Counted from the stretch's first letter, positions 35,202 through 44,078 are shown. The stretch is DNA of 63,151 nucleotides from Comamonas sp. (GCF_009360615.1 NZ_SPEY01000065.1:1-63151); one strand, 5' to 3'. Notes: a model not told the origin generated them from the sequence alone. A program made the numbers and translations.

Positions 35202-35675
35202 GGAGGAACTCTCAGGTCTCTGGCGACAGGAATGCCGGCGGCGGCAGCCACTGGCAGGACTTGAGCAATTTCCTGGCACTGCACACGGATGCAGGCTGAA
35301 CGCTTCTACTCGTTCAACCTTCTAGCAATTGGCGTGCCTGCTTTTGATTTCCGCTTGCCGGGTATCAACAAGGTGCACGCCCGAGCAGCGCATGCATGGA
35401 TTCATGCACGGCAGTGCACCAGTTTGAAGCCATGCACCAAAACCAAGAGCGCCTGTGCCCCGGTGAATGGCTGGCACGCTGTTTGCTGCACTCAAATCAA
35501 GAGTAGAAGCGTTCAGCACGGTGCTTCTGACCATCGCCGGTCAGCAGCTTCGCGGGTCATTGCTCTTGAAGTGGGTGCGGCACACAGCCGCACCTGGTAT
35601 CCACACTTCAGGTGCCCGCAACCGCAAGCCTCACTGGCATCGCCTGTGCCTGAAGTCATCGCAAGAGAAATTCGT
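35202..35675. promoter_or_regulatory. Divergent control region with nested inverted repeats
   Basis: This 474-base gene-free stretch separates receptor 2 from the oxygenase gene. It contains a perfect 17-base inverted repeat (GCTGAACGCTTCTACTC at 35295-35311 and its complement at 35501-35517, 189 bases apart). Inside lie GGTGCAC (35372-35378) and GTGCACC (35414-35420) flanking a dyad TGCATG-GATT-CATGCA (35393-35408). No regulator gene is adjacent. The region reads open in some frames but shows no protein-like sequence. Looping or a nested operator is my inference. Confidence 0.55.
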
Positions 35676-36674
35676 ATGCAGAGCATGACCAACCACTCTT
35701 ACAGCCTTGGCGAACTGGACAAGGAAGCCCGCATGGGCGGGCAAGGCGCAGAAACCTCGGCGCGCGAAGTGCGCGTCATAGACATCAGCGACTTCGAGCA
35801 GCGCAAGCAGGAGATTTCCGAGCAGATCTGGAGCGCTTCGGTAGAAATCGGCTTCTTCCAGGTTTCCGGCCACGGCATAGCCCAGCCCGATATCGACGCC
35901 GCATTCGGCAGGGCCGAACAGCTATTTGCACTGCCGCCCGAAACCAAGGCGCAATGGCCGCTGTCGCGCAACGCGGGCTGGGAGCACAAGGCGCAGATTC
36001 GGCCCTCCACGCGCACTCCCGACCAGAAAGAGTCCTATCAGGTCACACGCCCACGCATGCAGGGCCTGTGGCCCAGCGAGCAGGAGCTGCCCGGCTTCCA
36101 GCAGGCCACGCTGGCCTTTGAGCACCAATGCTGGCAGGTGGGCATGCAGCTGCTGTCCTGCTTTGCCTACAAGCTGGGCTTTGACGAGGAATTCTTCACC
36201 CGTGCACACGACCCCGCCGTTCCCACCTACCAGAGCACGCTGCGCATGCTGCATTACTTTGCCGTGGACCCGGCGCTCAAGGACGAGATCGGCCTGTGGC
36301 GGGCCGGCGCACATACGGACTTCGACTGTCTGACGCTGCTGTTCCAGCGCGCCGGCCAGGGGGGACTGCAGGTGCTGCCCGGCAAGGAGGCCGATGCCCA
36401 GCAATGGACCCCCGTGAAGCCCGTGGATGGCGTCATCACCTGCAATATCGGCGACATGCTGATGCGCTGGAGCGACGACCAGTTGCCCAGCAACTTCCAC
36501 CGCGTGCGCAACCCCCTGCCCCATGAGTATCAGGGAGCCCGCTACAGCCTGGCCTTTTTCTGCCAGGCCAATGAAGATGCGGTGATTGAAGGGCCGGCCA
36601 AAAAATATCCGCCCATCACCGGGGCGGACTACTTGCGACAGCGCATCAGCGCCAACTTCTCGAACAGGTATTGA
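35676..36674 (+). CDS. 2-oxoglutarate/Fe(II)-dependent oxygenase, isopenicillin N synthase-like
   Basis: A 332-residue enzyme. The N-terminal DIOX-N region is VIDISDFEQRKQEISEQIWSASVEIGFFQVSGHGI-like, and the Fe(II) triad is His213-x-Asp215 (GAHTDFDCLTLLF) with distal His275 (SNFHRVRNP). Arg289 in GARYSLAFF is placed to bind 2-oxoglutarate. Family reactions include hydroxylation and ring closure; thymine 7-hydroxylase of fungi belongs to this class. ATG 35676 (MQSMTNHSYSLGE) gives family length; ATG 35685 is possible and an open extension to 35289 is rejected. It is divergent from the importer/deaminase operon, suggesting oxidation of the same substrate. Confidence 0.88.
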   Translation: MQSMTNHSYSLGELDKEARMGGQGAETSAREVRVIDISDFEQRKQEISEQIWSASVEIGFFQVSGHGIAQPDIDAAFGRAEQLFALPPETKAQWPLSRNAGWEHKAQIRPSTRTPDQKESYQVTRPRMQGLWPSEQELPGFQQATLAFEHQCWQVGMQLLSCFAYKLGFDEEFFTRAHDPAVPTYQSTLRMLHYFAVDPALKDEIGLWRAGAHTDFDCLTLLFQRAGQGGLQVLPGKEADAQQWTPVKPVDGVITCNIGDMLMRWSDDQLPSNFHRVRNPLPHEYQGARYSLAFFCQANEDAVIEGPAKKYPPITGADYLRQRISANFSNRY

Positions 36675-36740
36675 CCCCCTGGGCAGCTGCACCTGTCTTC
36701 AACACCCCGGGCTCGGGCCTGGAATCTTGTGGGCGGAAAC

Positions 36741-36769
36741 GGCAAGGCCCCGGAACCCGGGGCCTTGCC
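36741..36769. terminator. GC-rich hairpin, possible terminator
   Basis: Perfect 13-base arms (GGCAAGGCCCCGG and complement) around a three-base loop lie between the convergent oxygenase and acyl-CoA-binding protein genes. There is no long T-run, so it may be Rho-assisted or only a transcript-end stabiliser. Confidence 0.55.
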
Positions 36770-36790
36770 GGCGATCAGAGGCGGGGCGTA

Positions 36791-37045
36791 TCAGCGCAGC
36801 GACTCGATGAGATCGATGTACTGCTGCTTGGCCTCGTCCGGCGTCGTGCCCTCCAGCTTGGACCAGGCATCCCACTTGGCGCGGGCCACCATGTCCGTGA
36901 AGCTGGGCTTCTTGGCTTCGTTGTCACCTTCGGTCGCCTGCTTGTACAGGGCATAAATCCTGAGCAAGGTGGCGTTGTCGGGGCGCTCGCCGAGCGACGT
37001 GGAATTCTTGACGGTCTCTTCAAACCGGGCGTTCAGATCGGACAT
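36791..37045 (-). CDS. Acyl-CoA-binding protein (ACBP)
   Basis: An 84-residue protein, the normal ACBP size. The family pattern is clear: LNARFEETVKNS, then LLRIYALYKQATEGDNEAKKP (the YxxYKQATxGD core) and AKWDAWSKLEGTTPDEAKQQYIDLI. ACBPs bind medium and long acyl-CoA esters in the cytosol and buffer or deliver them to enzymes. They are mainly eukaryotic but occur in some proteobacteria. AGGAGA precedes ATG 37045. A TetR-type operator dyad lies just upstream, overlapping the likely -35 region. Confidence 0.93.
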   Translation of the reverse strand: MSDLNARFEETVKNSTSLGERPDNATLLRIYALYKQATEGDNEAKKPSFTDMVARAKWDAWSKLEGTTPDEAKQQYIDLIESLR

Positions 37046-37376
37046 GAAAGGTCTCCTGGGCTTTGATCATCGAAGCCAGTGTAGCCAAAAATCCGATAAA
37101 TTAGAACGACCGTTCTTTTTATTTGCAGAGTACTGCCTCGGCGGAAGACTGTCGGCCCTGCGAGACCGGCTCGCGGTTCGATGCCTCTCCTCGTGCTCGC
37201 CTTGCAGCTGCGGCAGGATGACCGGACCGCGGACGGCCAGAGGCGTCATGCCCATGACAGCGGGATGGCGATGGACGCCGATCGAGCGAGAGCACGACCA
37301 CCTGACGGCCCGCCCGAGGCCTGCGTGCAGGGAGTCTTCCCCCGGACCGCTTCACCTCGGCGCGGGCTGGCGTGCG
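37046..37376. other. 331-base intergenic region upstream of the ACBP gene
   Basis: Holds a -10-like TACACT on the minus strand (37083-37078) and a TetR-type dyad (37103-37116). The remainder (about 37120-37376) is GC-rich and lies just past the 3' end of the M20 amidohydrolase gene. I looked for a TetR gene remnant in all frames and saw nothing recognisable. Confidence 0.5.
37103..37116. promoter_or_regulatory. TetR-family-type operator without adjacent regulator
   Basis: AGAACG-AC-CGTTCT has perfect 6-base arms, within TTAGAACG..CGTTCTTTT. This matches operators of several TetR regulators of fatty-acid or electrophile genes. It overlaps the -35 region of the likely ACBP promoter, so repression is the simplest model. 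The regulator must be encoded elsewhere. Confidence 0.6.
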
Positions 37377-38588
37377 TCAGCCGCGCGCAGGCTGGGCCAG
37401 CCAGCGCTGGGCCAGCCTGACCCAGAAGGTCGCGCCCAGCGGAATCAACGCATCGTTGAAGTCGTAGCTGGGGTTGTGCAAGGTACAGGGACCGCCGCCA
37501 TGCCCCAGGGCGCGGTGATCACCGTCGCCGTTAGCGATAAAGCAGTAGGCTCCGGGCTTTTCCTGCAGCATGAAAGCGAAGTCCTCGGCCCCCATGGAGG
37601 GCTCTTGCGGCACCACACCGGCATCGCCCAGAATCTCGCGCATCACCGCCTGGGCAAATTCTGCCTCGGGGGCCGTGTTGATGGTGGGAGGATAGTTGCG
37701 CACAAATTCGAACGTGCATTGCGTGCCATGGGCTGCACAGACGGCTTCGCTGATCTGCTGCATGCGCTGCTCGATGAGGTCCAGCACCTCCAGCGTGAAG
37801 GTGCGGACCGTGCCCTGCAGTTCCACGCTGTCCGGCACGACGTTGGTAGCCTCGCCCGCATGGACCATGGTGACCGACACCACGCCTGCCTCGATGGGCT
37901 TGACGTTACGGCTGACGATGGTCTGGAAGGCCATGATGAGCTGGGCCGCCACGGGCACCGGGTCCACCACCATGTGCGGCATGGCCGCGTGACCGCCCTT
38001 GCCCCGCACCACGATCTTGAATTCGTTGCTGGAGGCCATGGCCGGCCCTGCCCCCACGGCCATGGTGCCGGCCTTCATGCCAGGCCAGTTGTGCATGCCG
38101 AACACGGCCTGCATGGGGAACTGCTCGAACAGTCCGTCGCTCACCATCTCTCGCGCACCCCCACCCCCCTCCTCGGCGGGCTGGAAGATGGTGTAGACCG
38201 TTCCGTCAAAGCTGTCCCGATGCGCGGCCAGATATTGCGCTGCCGCCAGCAGCATGGCCGTGTGGCCGTCATGGCCGCAGGCATGCATCTTGCCCGCATG
38301 TCGGCTGGCATGATCGAAAGTGTTGAACTCCTGCATGGGCAGGGCGTCCATGTCGGCGCGAAGGCCGATGGCCCGGCCGCAGCTGCCGCCGTCACGGCCA
38401 TGGATGATGCCCACCACACCGGTCCTGTCCAGACCGCGATGGATCGCTATGCCCCATTGCTCCAGCTTCGCCGCGACGAGATCCGAGGTTCGTATCTCCT
38501 CGAAACACAGCTCGGGGTGGGCGTGGATATCGCGACGCAGCGCGGCAATGTCAGGGGCGCTCGCTTCAAGTTCGGGCAGCAGGGCCAT
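37377..38588 (-). CDS. M20 family amidohydrolase (hippurate hydrolase-like)
   Basis: A 403-residue zinc amidohydrolase. Visible motifs are MHACGHDGHTAMLLAAAQYL (metal ligands), FQPAEEGGGGAREM (catalytic Glu and ligand), and MGAEDFAFMLQEKPGAY. Family members cleave N-acyl amino acids such as hippurate, indole-acetyl amino acids or N-acetyl amino acids in the cytosol. AAGGAGAGAG precedes ATG 38588 (MALLPELEASAPD), giving normal length. A Liv-type receptor gene lies 83 bases upstream on the same strand, so the imported compound may be its substrate. Confidence 0.9.
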   Translation of the reverse strand: MALLPELEASAPDIAALRRDIHAHPELCFEEIRTSDLVAAKLEQWGIAIHRGLDRTGVVGIIHGRDGGSCGRAIGLRADMDALPMQEFNTFDHASRHAGKMHACGHDGHTAMLLAAAQYLAAHRDSFDGTVYTIFQPAEEGGGGAREMVSDGLFEQFPMQAVFGMHNWPGMKAGTMAVGAGPAMASSNEFKIVVRGKGGHAAMPHMVVDPVPVAAQLIMAFQTIVSRNVKPIEAGVVSVTMVHAGEATNVVPDSVELQGTVRTFTLEVLDLIEQRMQQISEAVCAAHGTQCTFEFVRNYPPTINTAPEAEFAQAVMREILGDAGVVPQEPSMGAEDFAFMLQEKPGAYCFIANGDGDHRALGHGGGPCTLHNPSYDFNDALIPLGATFWVRLAQRWLAQPARG

Positions 38589-38671
38589 GCGCTCTCTCCT
38601 TGGGGTCATCAATGGCAAAGACGCCATGATGGCCCAAAGCGAGACAGCGTGCCCCGGGACTCCTCAAAGCC

Positions 38672-39832
38672 TCACACACGGACCTTGCCATCGCCCGTGA
38701 GCATGGACAGCTCGACAAAACGCGGCTTGCCGGGCTGTGGACGGAAGGCGATGGGGAAGCCCGCCACCTGCTGGCCATTCATGGCCTCCAGTGCCGCCAC
38801 CAGGCCTTCGCGCTGCAGCCGGCCTGCGCCAGCCGCAGATTTCAGCGCCTCGCCCACAACGCGGGCGGCCAGGTATCCCTCCATGCTCGAGTAATCGGGC
38901 TGCAGCGAAGCACCGCTTTTATGCAGGGCCGCCTGGAACTCGCGAGCCAGGGGATGCGAGGTCTTGAACGGCGATGGCACGACCTGGGTCACCACCACGC
39001 CCTCGGCCTCCTTGCCCAGGGCCTGCGCCAGAGCCGAAGTGCCCACGAAAGAGACGTTGTAGAACTGCCCGCCATAGCCTGCCTGGCGGGCGGCTCGCAC
39101 AAAGGCCGCACTGGCCGCATAGGTGCAGACCTGCACGATCACATCGGCACCCAGCGGCACCAGGGTCTTGACGGCCTGGGCCACGTCCCGCGAGTTGCGC
39201 TCCACCGTGGCGGTGCCCACCGCCTTGAGGCCATGGCTTTGAAGCGCCTGTGTCACCCCTTCGAGACCCGACTGGCCATAGGCATCGTTCTGGTGAAAAA
39301 CCGCGATCTTCTGCAGCCCCAGCGAAACCAGCTGCCTGACCATGAGAGCGGTTTCATCGGCATACGAGGCCCGCAGATTGAAGACCACCTGGGCGAGCCT
39401 GGGTTCGCGCAGACCGGCCGCCCCTGTCAACGGGGCAATCAGCGGCAGCCTGGCTTTCTGCAGCAAAGGCAGCGCCGCCATGCTGGTAGGCGTCCCCAGA
39501 TAGCCGAACAGGGCCGTCACATCGTCGGCAATGAATTTCTGGGTATTGGCCACGCAACGTTCGGGTTCGTAACCGTCGTCCATCGTGCGCAACTCCACCA
39601 GACGACGGCCGATCCCCCCCTGGGCGTTGAGCTGATCGAAGTACAGCTTGGCGCCCTGGGCGAACTGTATGCCCAGCTGTGCCGAGGGGCCGCTCAGCGC
39701 ACAGGATTGCCCGAGCACGATGGACCCGCCCGCATCCTGGGCATAACTGGCACCGGTCAGGCCCCCGACGGTCATGGCCGCTGCTGCGGTCATGAACTGA
39801 CGACGATTCCACTCCACTCGCTTGTCTTGCAT
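38672..39832 (-). CDS. Liv-type ABC substrate-binding protein, Tat-type signal
   Basis: A 386-residue receptor with a twin-arginine-like N-terminus (VEWNRRQFMTAAAAMTVGGLTG) and cleavage near ASYAQ. The mature part shows VLGQSCALSGPSAQLGIQFAQGAKLYFDQLNAQGGIGRRLVEL, the type I fold of LivK relatives. No permease or ATPase is adjacent, so it is an orphan receptor. The open frame continues to 41971 across the divergent oxidoreductase but only this part is protein-like. The M20 amidohydrolase follows in the same direction, suggesting an amide or acyl-amino-acid ligand. Confidence 0.88.
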   Translation of the reverse strand: MQDKRVEWNRRQFMTAAAAMTVGGLTGASYAQDAGGSIVLGQSCALSGPSAQLGIQFAQGAKLYFDQLNAQGGIGRRLVELRTMDDGYEPERCVANTQKFIADDVTALFGYLGTPTSMAALPLLQKARLPLIAPLTGAAGLREPRLAQVVFNLRASYADETALMVRQLVSLGLQKIAVFHQNDAYGQSGLEGVTQALQSHGLKAVGTATVERNSRDVAQAVKTLVPLGADVIVQVCTYAASAAFVRAARQAGYGGQFYNVSFVGTSALAQALGKEAEGVVVTQVVPSPFKTSHPLAREFQAALHKSGASLQPDYSSMEGYLAARVVGEALKSAAGAGRLQREGLVAALEAMNGQQVAGFPIAFRPQPGKPRFVELSMLTGDGKVRV

Positions 39833-39991
39833 TGCTCTCGCTCTTTCTCTACGGCTACACATCGCTACGGGCCGGATCGGCCCGCCCCGGCGTCTCGCAT
39901 CTCTGGCTTTTTGACAGGGATGCGCGCCGCATAATAGGCTTACAAACCGGTCATCAGCCGCAAACCGGTCCAGATTTTTCGAGTCCACGAC

Positions 39992-42055
39992 ATGCCTCAT
40001 ATCGTTCACGTACGCGGCGCCTGCCCGCATGACTGCCCCGACACCTGTGCCCTGGTCACCACGGTGGTCGACGGCACGGCCACCAAGGTCCAGGGCAATG
40101 CAGAACATGGACACACCGGCGGCGTTCTCTGCGCCAAGGTCAGCAAGTACACGGAGCGCACCTACCACGCCGGTCGGGTTCTGCAGCCGCTCAGACGCAG
40201 CGGCCCCAAGGGCAGCGGCCAGTTCACCCCGGTGAGCTGGGACGAAGCCCTGAGCGATATTGCCCAGCGCCTGCACGACATTGCCCGGCGTGCGCCCGAA
40301 GCCATACTGCCCTACAGCTATGCCGGCACCATGGGTATGGTGCAGGGCGAAAGCATGGACCGGCGCTTTTTCCACCAGTTGGGCGCCAGCCTGCTGGATC
40401 GCACCATCTGCGCCAGTGCCGGCAGCGAAGCCCTGACCGCCACCTATGGCGGCAAGCTGGGCATGCGCGTGGAGTTCTTTGCCGAAAGCCAGCTGATCCT
40501 GATCTGGGGAAGCAACAGCATTGCCAGCAATCTGCACTTCTGGCGCTATGCGCAGGAAGCCAAGCGCCAGGGTGCCAAGCTCATCTGCATCAACCCGCGC
40601 AAGAGCGAGACCGCAGACAAATGCCATGAACACCTGCAATTGCTGCCCGGCACCGATGCGGCATTGGCATTGGCACTGATGCACGAGCTGATCGTGCATG
40701 ACTGGCTGGATCATGACTATCTTGCCAAGCACACCTTGGGCTGGGAGGCGCTCAAGACCAGGGCCTTGCAGTGGCCGCCCGAGCGCGCGGCCCGTGTCTG
40801 TGGCCTGGGCGTGGAGCAGATCCGGTCCCTGGCTCGCGATTACGGCACGACCAGGCCAGCGGCGATTCGCCTCAACTACGGCATGCAGCGCGCACGCGGC
40901 GGCGGCAATGCCGTGCGTGCCGTGGCCTGCTTGCCGGCCCTGGTGGGCGCCTGGCGTCACCGCGCGGGAGGACTGCTGCTGTCCGCCTCCGGGGTCTCCC
41001 CGTTCAACCGTTCGGCGCTCCAGTTGCCGCAGTTGCTGGGTGAACGCCGGCCACGCACGCTGAACATGAGCCAGATCGGCGATGTGCTGCTGCATGAGGG
41101 CGATGCCATCTTCGGCTCCAGGGTGGAAGCCCTGGTGGTCTACAACAGCAACCCCGTGGCAGTGGCGCCCGAGTCGGCCAAGGTGGCTGCGGGCTTTGCG
41201 CGCGAAGACCTGTTCACCGTGGTGCTCGAGCATTTCATGACCGACACCGCAGACCATGCCGACTACGTACTTCCCGCCACCACGCAACTGGAGCACTGGG
41301 ACATTCACGGCAGTTACGGCCACACCGATGTGCTGCTGAATCACCCCGCGATTGCGCCCCTGGGACAGGCGCGCAGCAATGGGCAGATCTTCCGCGACTT
41401 GGCCCGGCATATGGCCGGGCTGGACCCTGCGTTTTCCGCAGCCTGTTTCTCGGAGTCCGATGAAGCCCTGTGCCGTGCAGCAGTCGCACATACCGCGATT
41501 GATTTCGACGATCTCCTGCGACAGGGCTTTGCCCATATTCCGCTGCCCGATGCACCGTTTGCCGAGGGAGGCTTTGCCACGCCTTCGGGCCGATGCGAAT
41601 TCGACAACCCCGCCCTGGCGCGGCTGGGCATCGACACCCTGCCCGACTATCTGCCCAATTACGAACCACCCACGAGCGCATTCCCGCTGGCCATGATTTC
41701 GCCGCCGGCACGCAACTTCCTCAATAGCAGCTTTGCCAATGTGGCCAGCCTGGCCCGCATGGAAGAGCGCCCGCTGCTGGAGATGCATCCCGATGACGCT
41801 GCCGCGCGCGGTATTGCCGACGGCGACCGCTTGCGGGTCTTCAACCGGCGCGGCGAGTATGTCTGCCACGCCGCCATCAACGGCCGTGCCCGCGCAGGCG
41901 TGGTGGTGGGTCTGGGCATCTGGTGGCGCAAGCAGGGGGCCAATGGCACGAATGTGAACGAATTGACGCATCAGCAGCTCACCGATATCGGCCGGGCGCC
42001 CTGTTTCTACGACTGCGCGGTAGAGGTGGAAAAGTTCGAAGTGTTGTCAGCCTGA
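39992..42055 (+). CDS. Molybdopterin-dependent oxidoreductase
   Basis: A 687-residue member of the DMSO-reductase superfamily (soluble, short form). The N-terminal [4Fe-4S] motif is C-x3-C-x3-C-x27-C (Cys11, Cys15, Cys19, Cys47). Cofactor-binding landmarks are AGTMGMVQGESMDRRFFH, LIWGSNSIASNLHFWRYAQEAKRQGAKLICINPRK and the C-terminal RLRVFNRRGEYVC. No signal peptide is seen, so it is cytoplasmic. Substrate is not evident: members of this group are usually annotated only by family. It is divergent from the orphan receptor gene with 159 bases between. Confidence 0.9.
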   Translation: MPHIVHVRGACPHDCPDTCALVTTVVDGTATKVQGNAEHGHTGGVLCAKVSKYTERTYHAGRVLQPLRRSGPKGSGQFTPVSWDEALSDIAQRLHDIARRAPEAILPYSYAGTMGMVQGESMDRRFFHQLGASLLDRTICASAGSEALTATYGGKLGMRVEFFAESQLILIWGSNSIASNLHFWRYAQEAKRQGAKLICINPRKSETADKCHEHLQLLPGTDAALALALMHELIVHDWLDHDYLAKHTLGWEALKTRALQWPPERAARVCGLGVEQIRSLARDYGTTRPAAIRLNYGMQRARGGGNAVRAVACLPALVGAWRHRAGGLLLSASGVSPFNRSALQLPQLLGERRPRTLNMSQIGDVLLHEGDAIFGSRVEALVVYNSNPVAVAPESAKVAAGFAREDLFTVVLEHFMTDTADHADYVLPATTQLEHWDIHGSYGHTDVLLNHPAIAPLGQARSNGQIFRDLARHMAGLDPAFSAACFSESDEALCRAAVAHTAIDFDDLLRQGFAHIPLPDAPFAEGGFATPSGRCEFDNPALARLGIDTLPDYLPNYEPPTSAFPLAMISPPARNFLNSSFANVASLARMEERPLLEMHPDDAAARGIADGDRLRVFNRRGEYVCHAAINGRARAGVVVGLGIWWRKQGANGTNVNELTHQQLTDIGRAPCFYDCAVEVEKFEVLSA

Positions 42056-42199
42056 CACGGCCGCATGGTGGTTGACCATGTGCAGGGCTGCGGCGCAAGG
42101 AACCATAATGCAGGCATTCATTGAATTTGCGGCCGGGGTCTGAGCCTGTCAGAGCACACGGGTTCAGCGCAGAGCCGCCCTGCTCTCGCGACATCATCT

Positions 42200-43810
42200 G
42201 TGAAGAAATCTCTCCCCTGGCGGCACCGCCTCGCACCGGCCCGGCTCGACCTGCGCCGCCTGATCCTGGCCCTGACCATCTGCAGTGCGCTGATCCCGTT
42301 TCTCAACACCTTCTACGCCGGCTATCTGGTGCAGCGCCAGCAGCTGATCGACAACACGCTCGAGGGTCATCACGCCTACGCGACCAAGCTGGCCAAGAGC
42401 ACGGATGATTTTCTGCAATCCGCACTGCAACAACTGGAATACAGCGCCCGTCTGATGGCGACGCGCATGGCAGATGTGGACTATCTGGCCCAGGAGGCCT
42501 CGCGTCTGCGCCTGCAGACCAAGAGCTTCAACTCCGTCACCATCATCGACCCCACGGGCTATGTGCTGGCGACATCGCCCGAGACCCTGCAGATCAAGGG
42601 CAAGACGCTGCAAAGCACCGGAGTGGCCCAGACCCTGAGCACCCGCGGTCCGGTCATCAGCCAGCCCTACATGTCCACGGCCGGCAACTACATCGTCTTC
42701 GTCTCCCAGCCCATTCTGGGTCCACAGGGGGAATTCCTGGGGGCGGTGGGCGGCAGCATCTACCTCAAGGAAGACAATATCCTCGACACCCTGCTGGGCT
42801 CGCACTACTACCAGGACGGCACCTATGTCTATGTGGTGGACAGGAACAAACACATCATCTATCACCCCGACAACCACCGCGTCGGTGACCAGGTGATCAA
42901 CAACGATGTCATCAACGCAGTCATCCGGGGCGAATCGGGCACGGCGCCGGTCGTCAACAGCAAGGGGGTGGAGATGCTGGCCGGCTATGCCGTCATTCCG
43001 GCCTCGGGCTGGGGTATCGTGGCCCAGCGTCCACAGTCGGCCACGCTGGCCCCGCTCAATAAACTGATGCGCTCCGTGCTCTACAAGACCCTGCCCATCG
43101 CCCTGCTGATGCTGGTGATCATCTGGTGGAGCGCGCGCCGCATCGCCAGCCCCCTGCGCCAGCTGGCCAACGGCGCGCACGATATGGACAAACCCGAAAC
43201 CGCGCAGAACATCCAGGCCGTCAAGTCCTGGTACTTCGAGTCCTACGAGCTCAAGAAAGCCATGCTCAAGGGCCTGAACCTGCTTCAACGCAACATCACC
43301 AAGCTGCGTGAGGACGTGAACACCGATCCGCTGACCGGCCTGGGAAACCGCCGCCATCTGGAAGCCGCCATCAATTCCTTCCAGGCGCAGGCGCTGCCCT
43401 TCTCGGTGATTGCCATCGACATCGATCACTTCAAGCGCATCAACGACGGATTCGGCCACGACACGGGCGACGAGGTACTCCGGCAGCTCGCGCGCACCAT
43501 CCGCGAGGTCTCCCGTATCGATGACGTGCCCTGCCGCGTGGGTGGCGAGGAGTTTCTGCTGCTGCTGCCCGGAACCGCACCGGAGGATGCCACCCATGCC
43601 GCCGAACGCCTGCGCCAGCTGGTCGAGAAGATGGAGATGCCGCCCGTGGGCCACATCACCATTTCGCTGGGCGTGGCCCACTGGCCCGACAACTCCCCCG
43701 AGATCAAGACCGTCTTCCAGCAGGCCGATGCCATGCTCTACGCAGCCAAGCGTGCTGGACGCAATCGCATCATGGTCAGCCAGGCCAGCGTGCCTCCCGG
43801 CGAACTCTGA
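42200..43810 (+). CDS. Diguanylate cyclase with periplasmic dCACHE-type sensor
   Basis: A 536-residue membrane signalling protein. One N-terminal membrane helix (LILALTICSALIPFLNTFYAGYL), a large periplasmic region of about 270 residues (dCACHE-like, with YVLATSPETLQIKG and YVYVVDRNKHIIYHP), a second helix (LPIALLMLVIIWW), and a GGDEF domain. The active motif is GGEEF (448-452), so it is probably active, and an RxxD inhibitory site (439-442) sits five residues upstream, so c-di-GMP feedback is expected. Start is GTG 42200. It should make c-di-GMP in response to a small periplasmic ligand. Confidence 0.93.
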   Translation: MKKSLPWRHRLAPARLDLRRLILALTICSALIPFLNTFYAGYLVQRQQLIDNTLEGHHAYATKLAKSTDDFLQSALQQLEYSARLMATRMADVDYLAQEASRLRLQTKSFNSVTIIDPTGYVLATSPETLQIKGKTLQSTGVAQTLSTRGPVISQPYMSTAGNYIVFVSQPILGPQGEFLGAVGGSIYLKEDNILDTLLGSHYYQDGTYVYVVDRNKHIIYHPDNHRVGDQVINNDVINAVIRGESGTAPVVNSKGVEMLAGYAVIPASGWGIVAQRPQSATLAPLNKLMRSVLYKTLPIALLMLVIIWWSARRIASPLRQLANGAHDMDKPETAQNIQAVKSWYFESYELKKAMLKGLNLLQRNITKLREDVNTDPLTGLGNRRHLEAAINSFQAQALPFSVIAIDIDHFKRINDGFGHDTGDEVLRQLARTIREVSRIDDVPCRVGGEEFLLLLPGTAPEDATHAAERLRQLVEKMEMPPVGHITISLGVAHWPDNSPEIKTVFQQADAMLYAAKRAGRNRIMVSQASVPPGEL

Positions 43811-44078
43811 GGCCGGGCATCTGCCAGGGCTGCTGCCGCAGGGTCCTGAGCAAAGACACCAGGGGCGCACTTCGTCGCCGCGCCAGCCGCCAGCGCCAGG
43901 CAGGCGGCTGCGGCCCGGTCACGGTCACGGTCGCCATGAACGGCATGCCGACATTGCCTGCAGCTGTCCGATGAGCAGATTGCAGGCATCGTGAAGCGGG
44001 TACGCTGCAGCCTCGACAGCCAGTGCCTGTCAGCGATCAAGGCCGATTCCCGCGCCACTCTGTGTGCGGGTAGGCCTC

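Noticed and set aside
35289..35675. In-frame 129-codon extension of the oxygenase
   Set aside because: Would cover the divergent control region with its inverted repeats; family length and the DIOX-N start agree with 35676.
37120..37376. Possible remnant TetR gene for the orphan operator
   Set aside because: No helix-turn-helix or TetR-like sequence in any frame.
39833..41971. Long upstream extension of the receptor frame across the molybdopterin oxidoreductase
   Set aside because: The oxidoreductase on the + strand has clear Fe-S and cofactor motifs; the receptor has its own Tat signal starting at 39832.
43738..44078. Small frame on the minus strand with Cys-rich sequence in the gap after the diguanylate cyclase
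   Set aside because: Overlaps the cyclase 3' end, has no family or clear signal, and looks like compositional noise. The 268-base gap otherwise shows only a short GGTCAC repeat.
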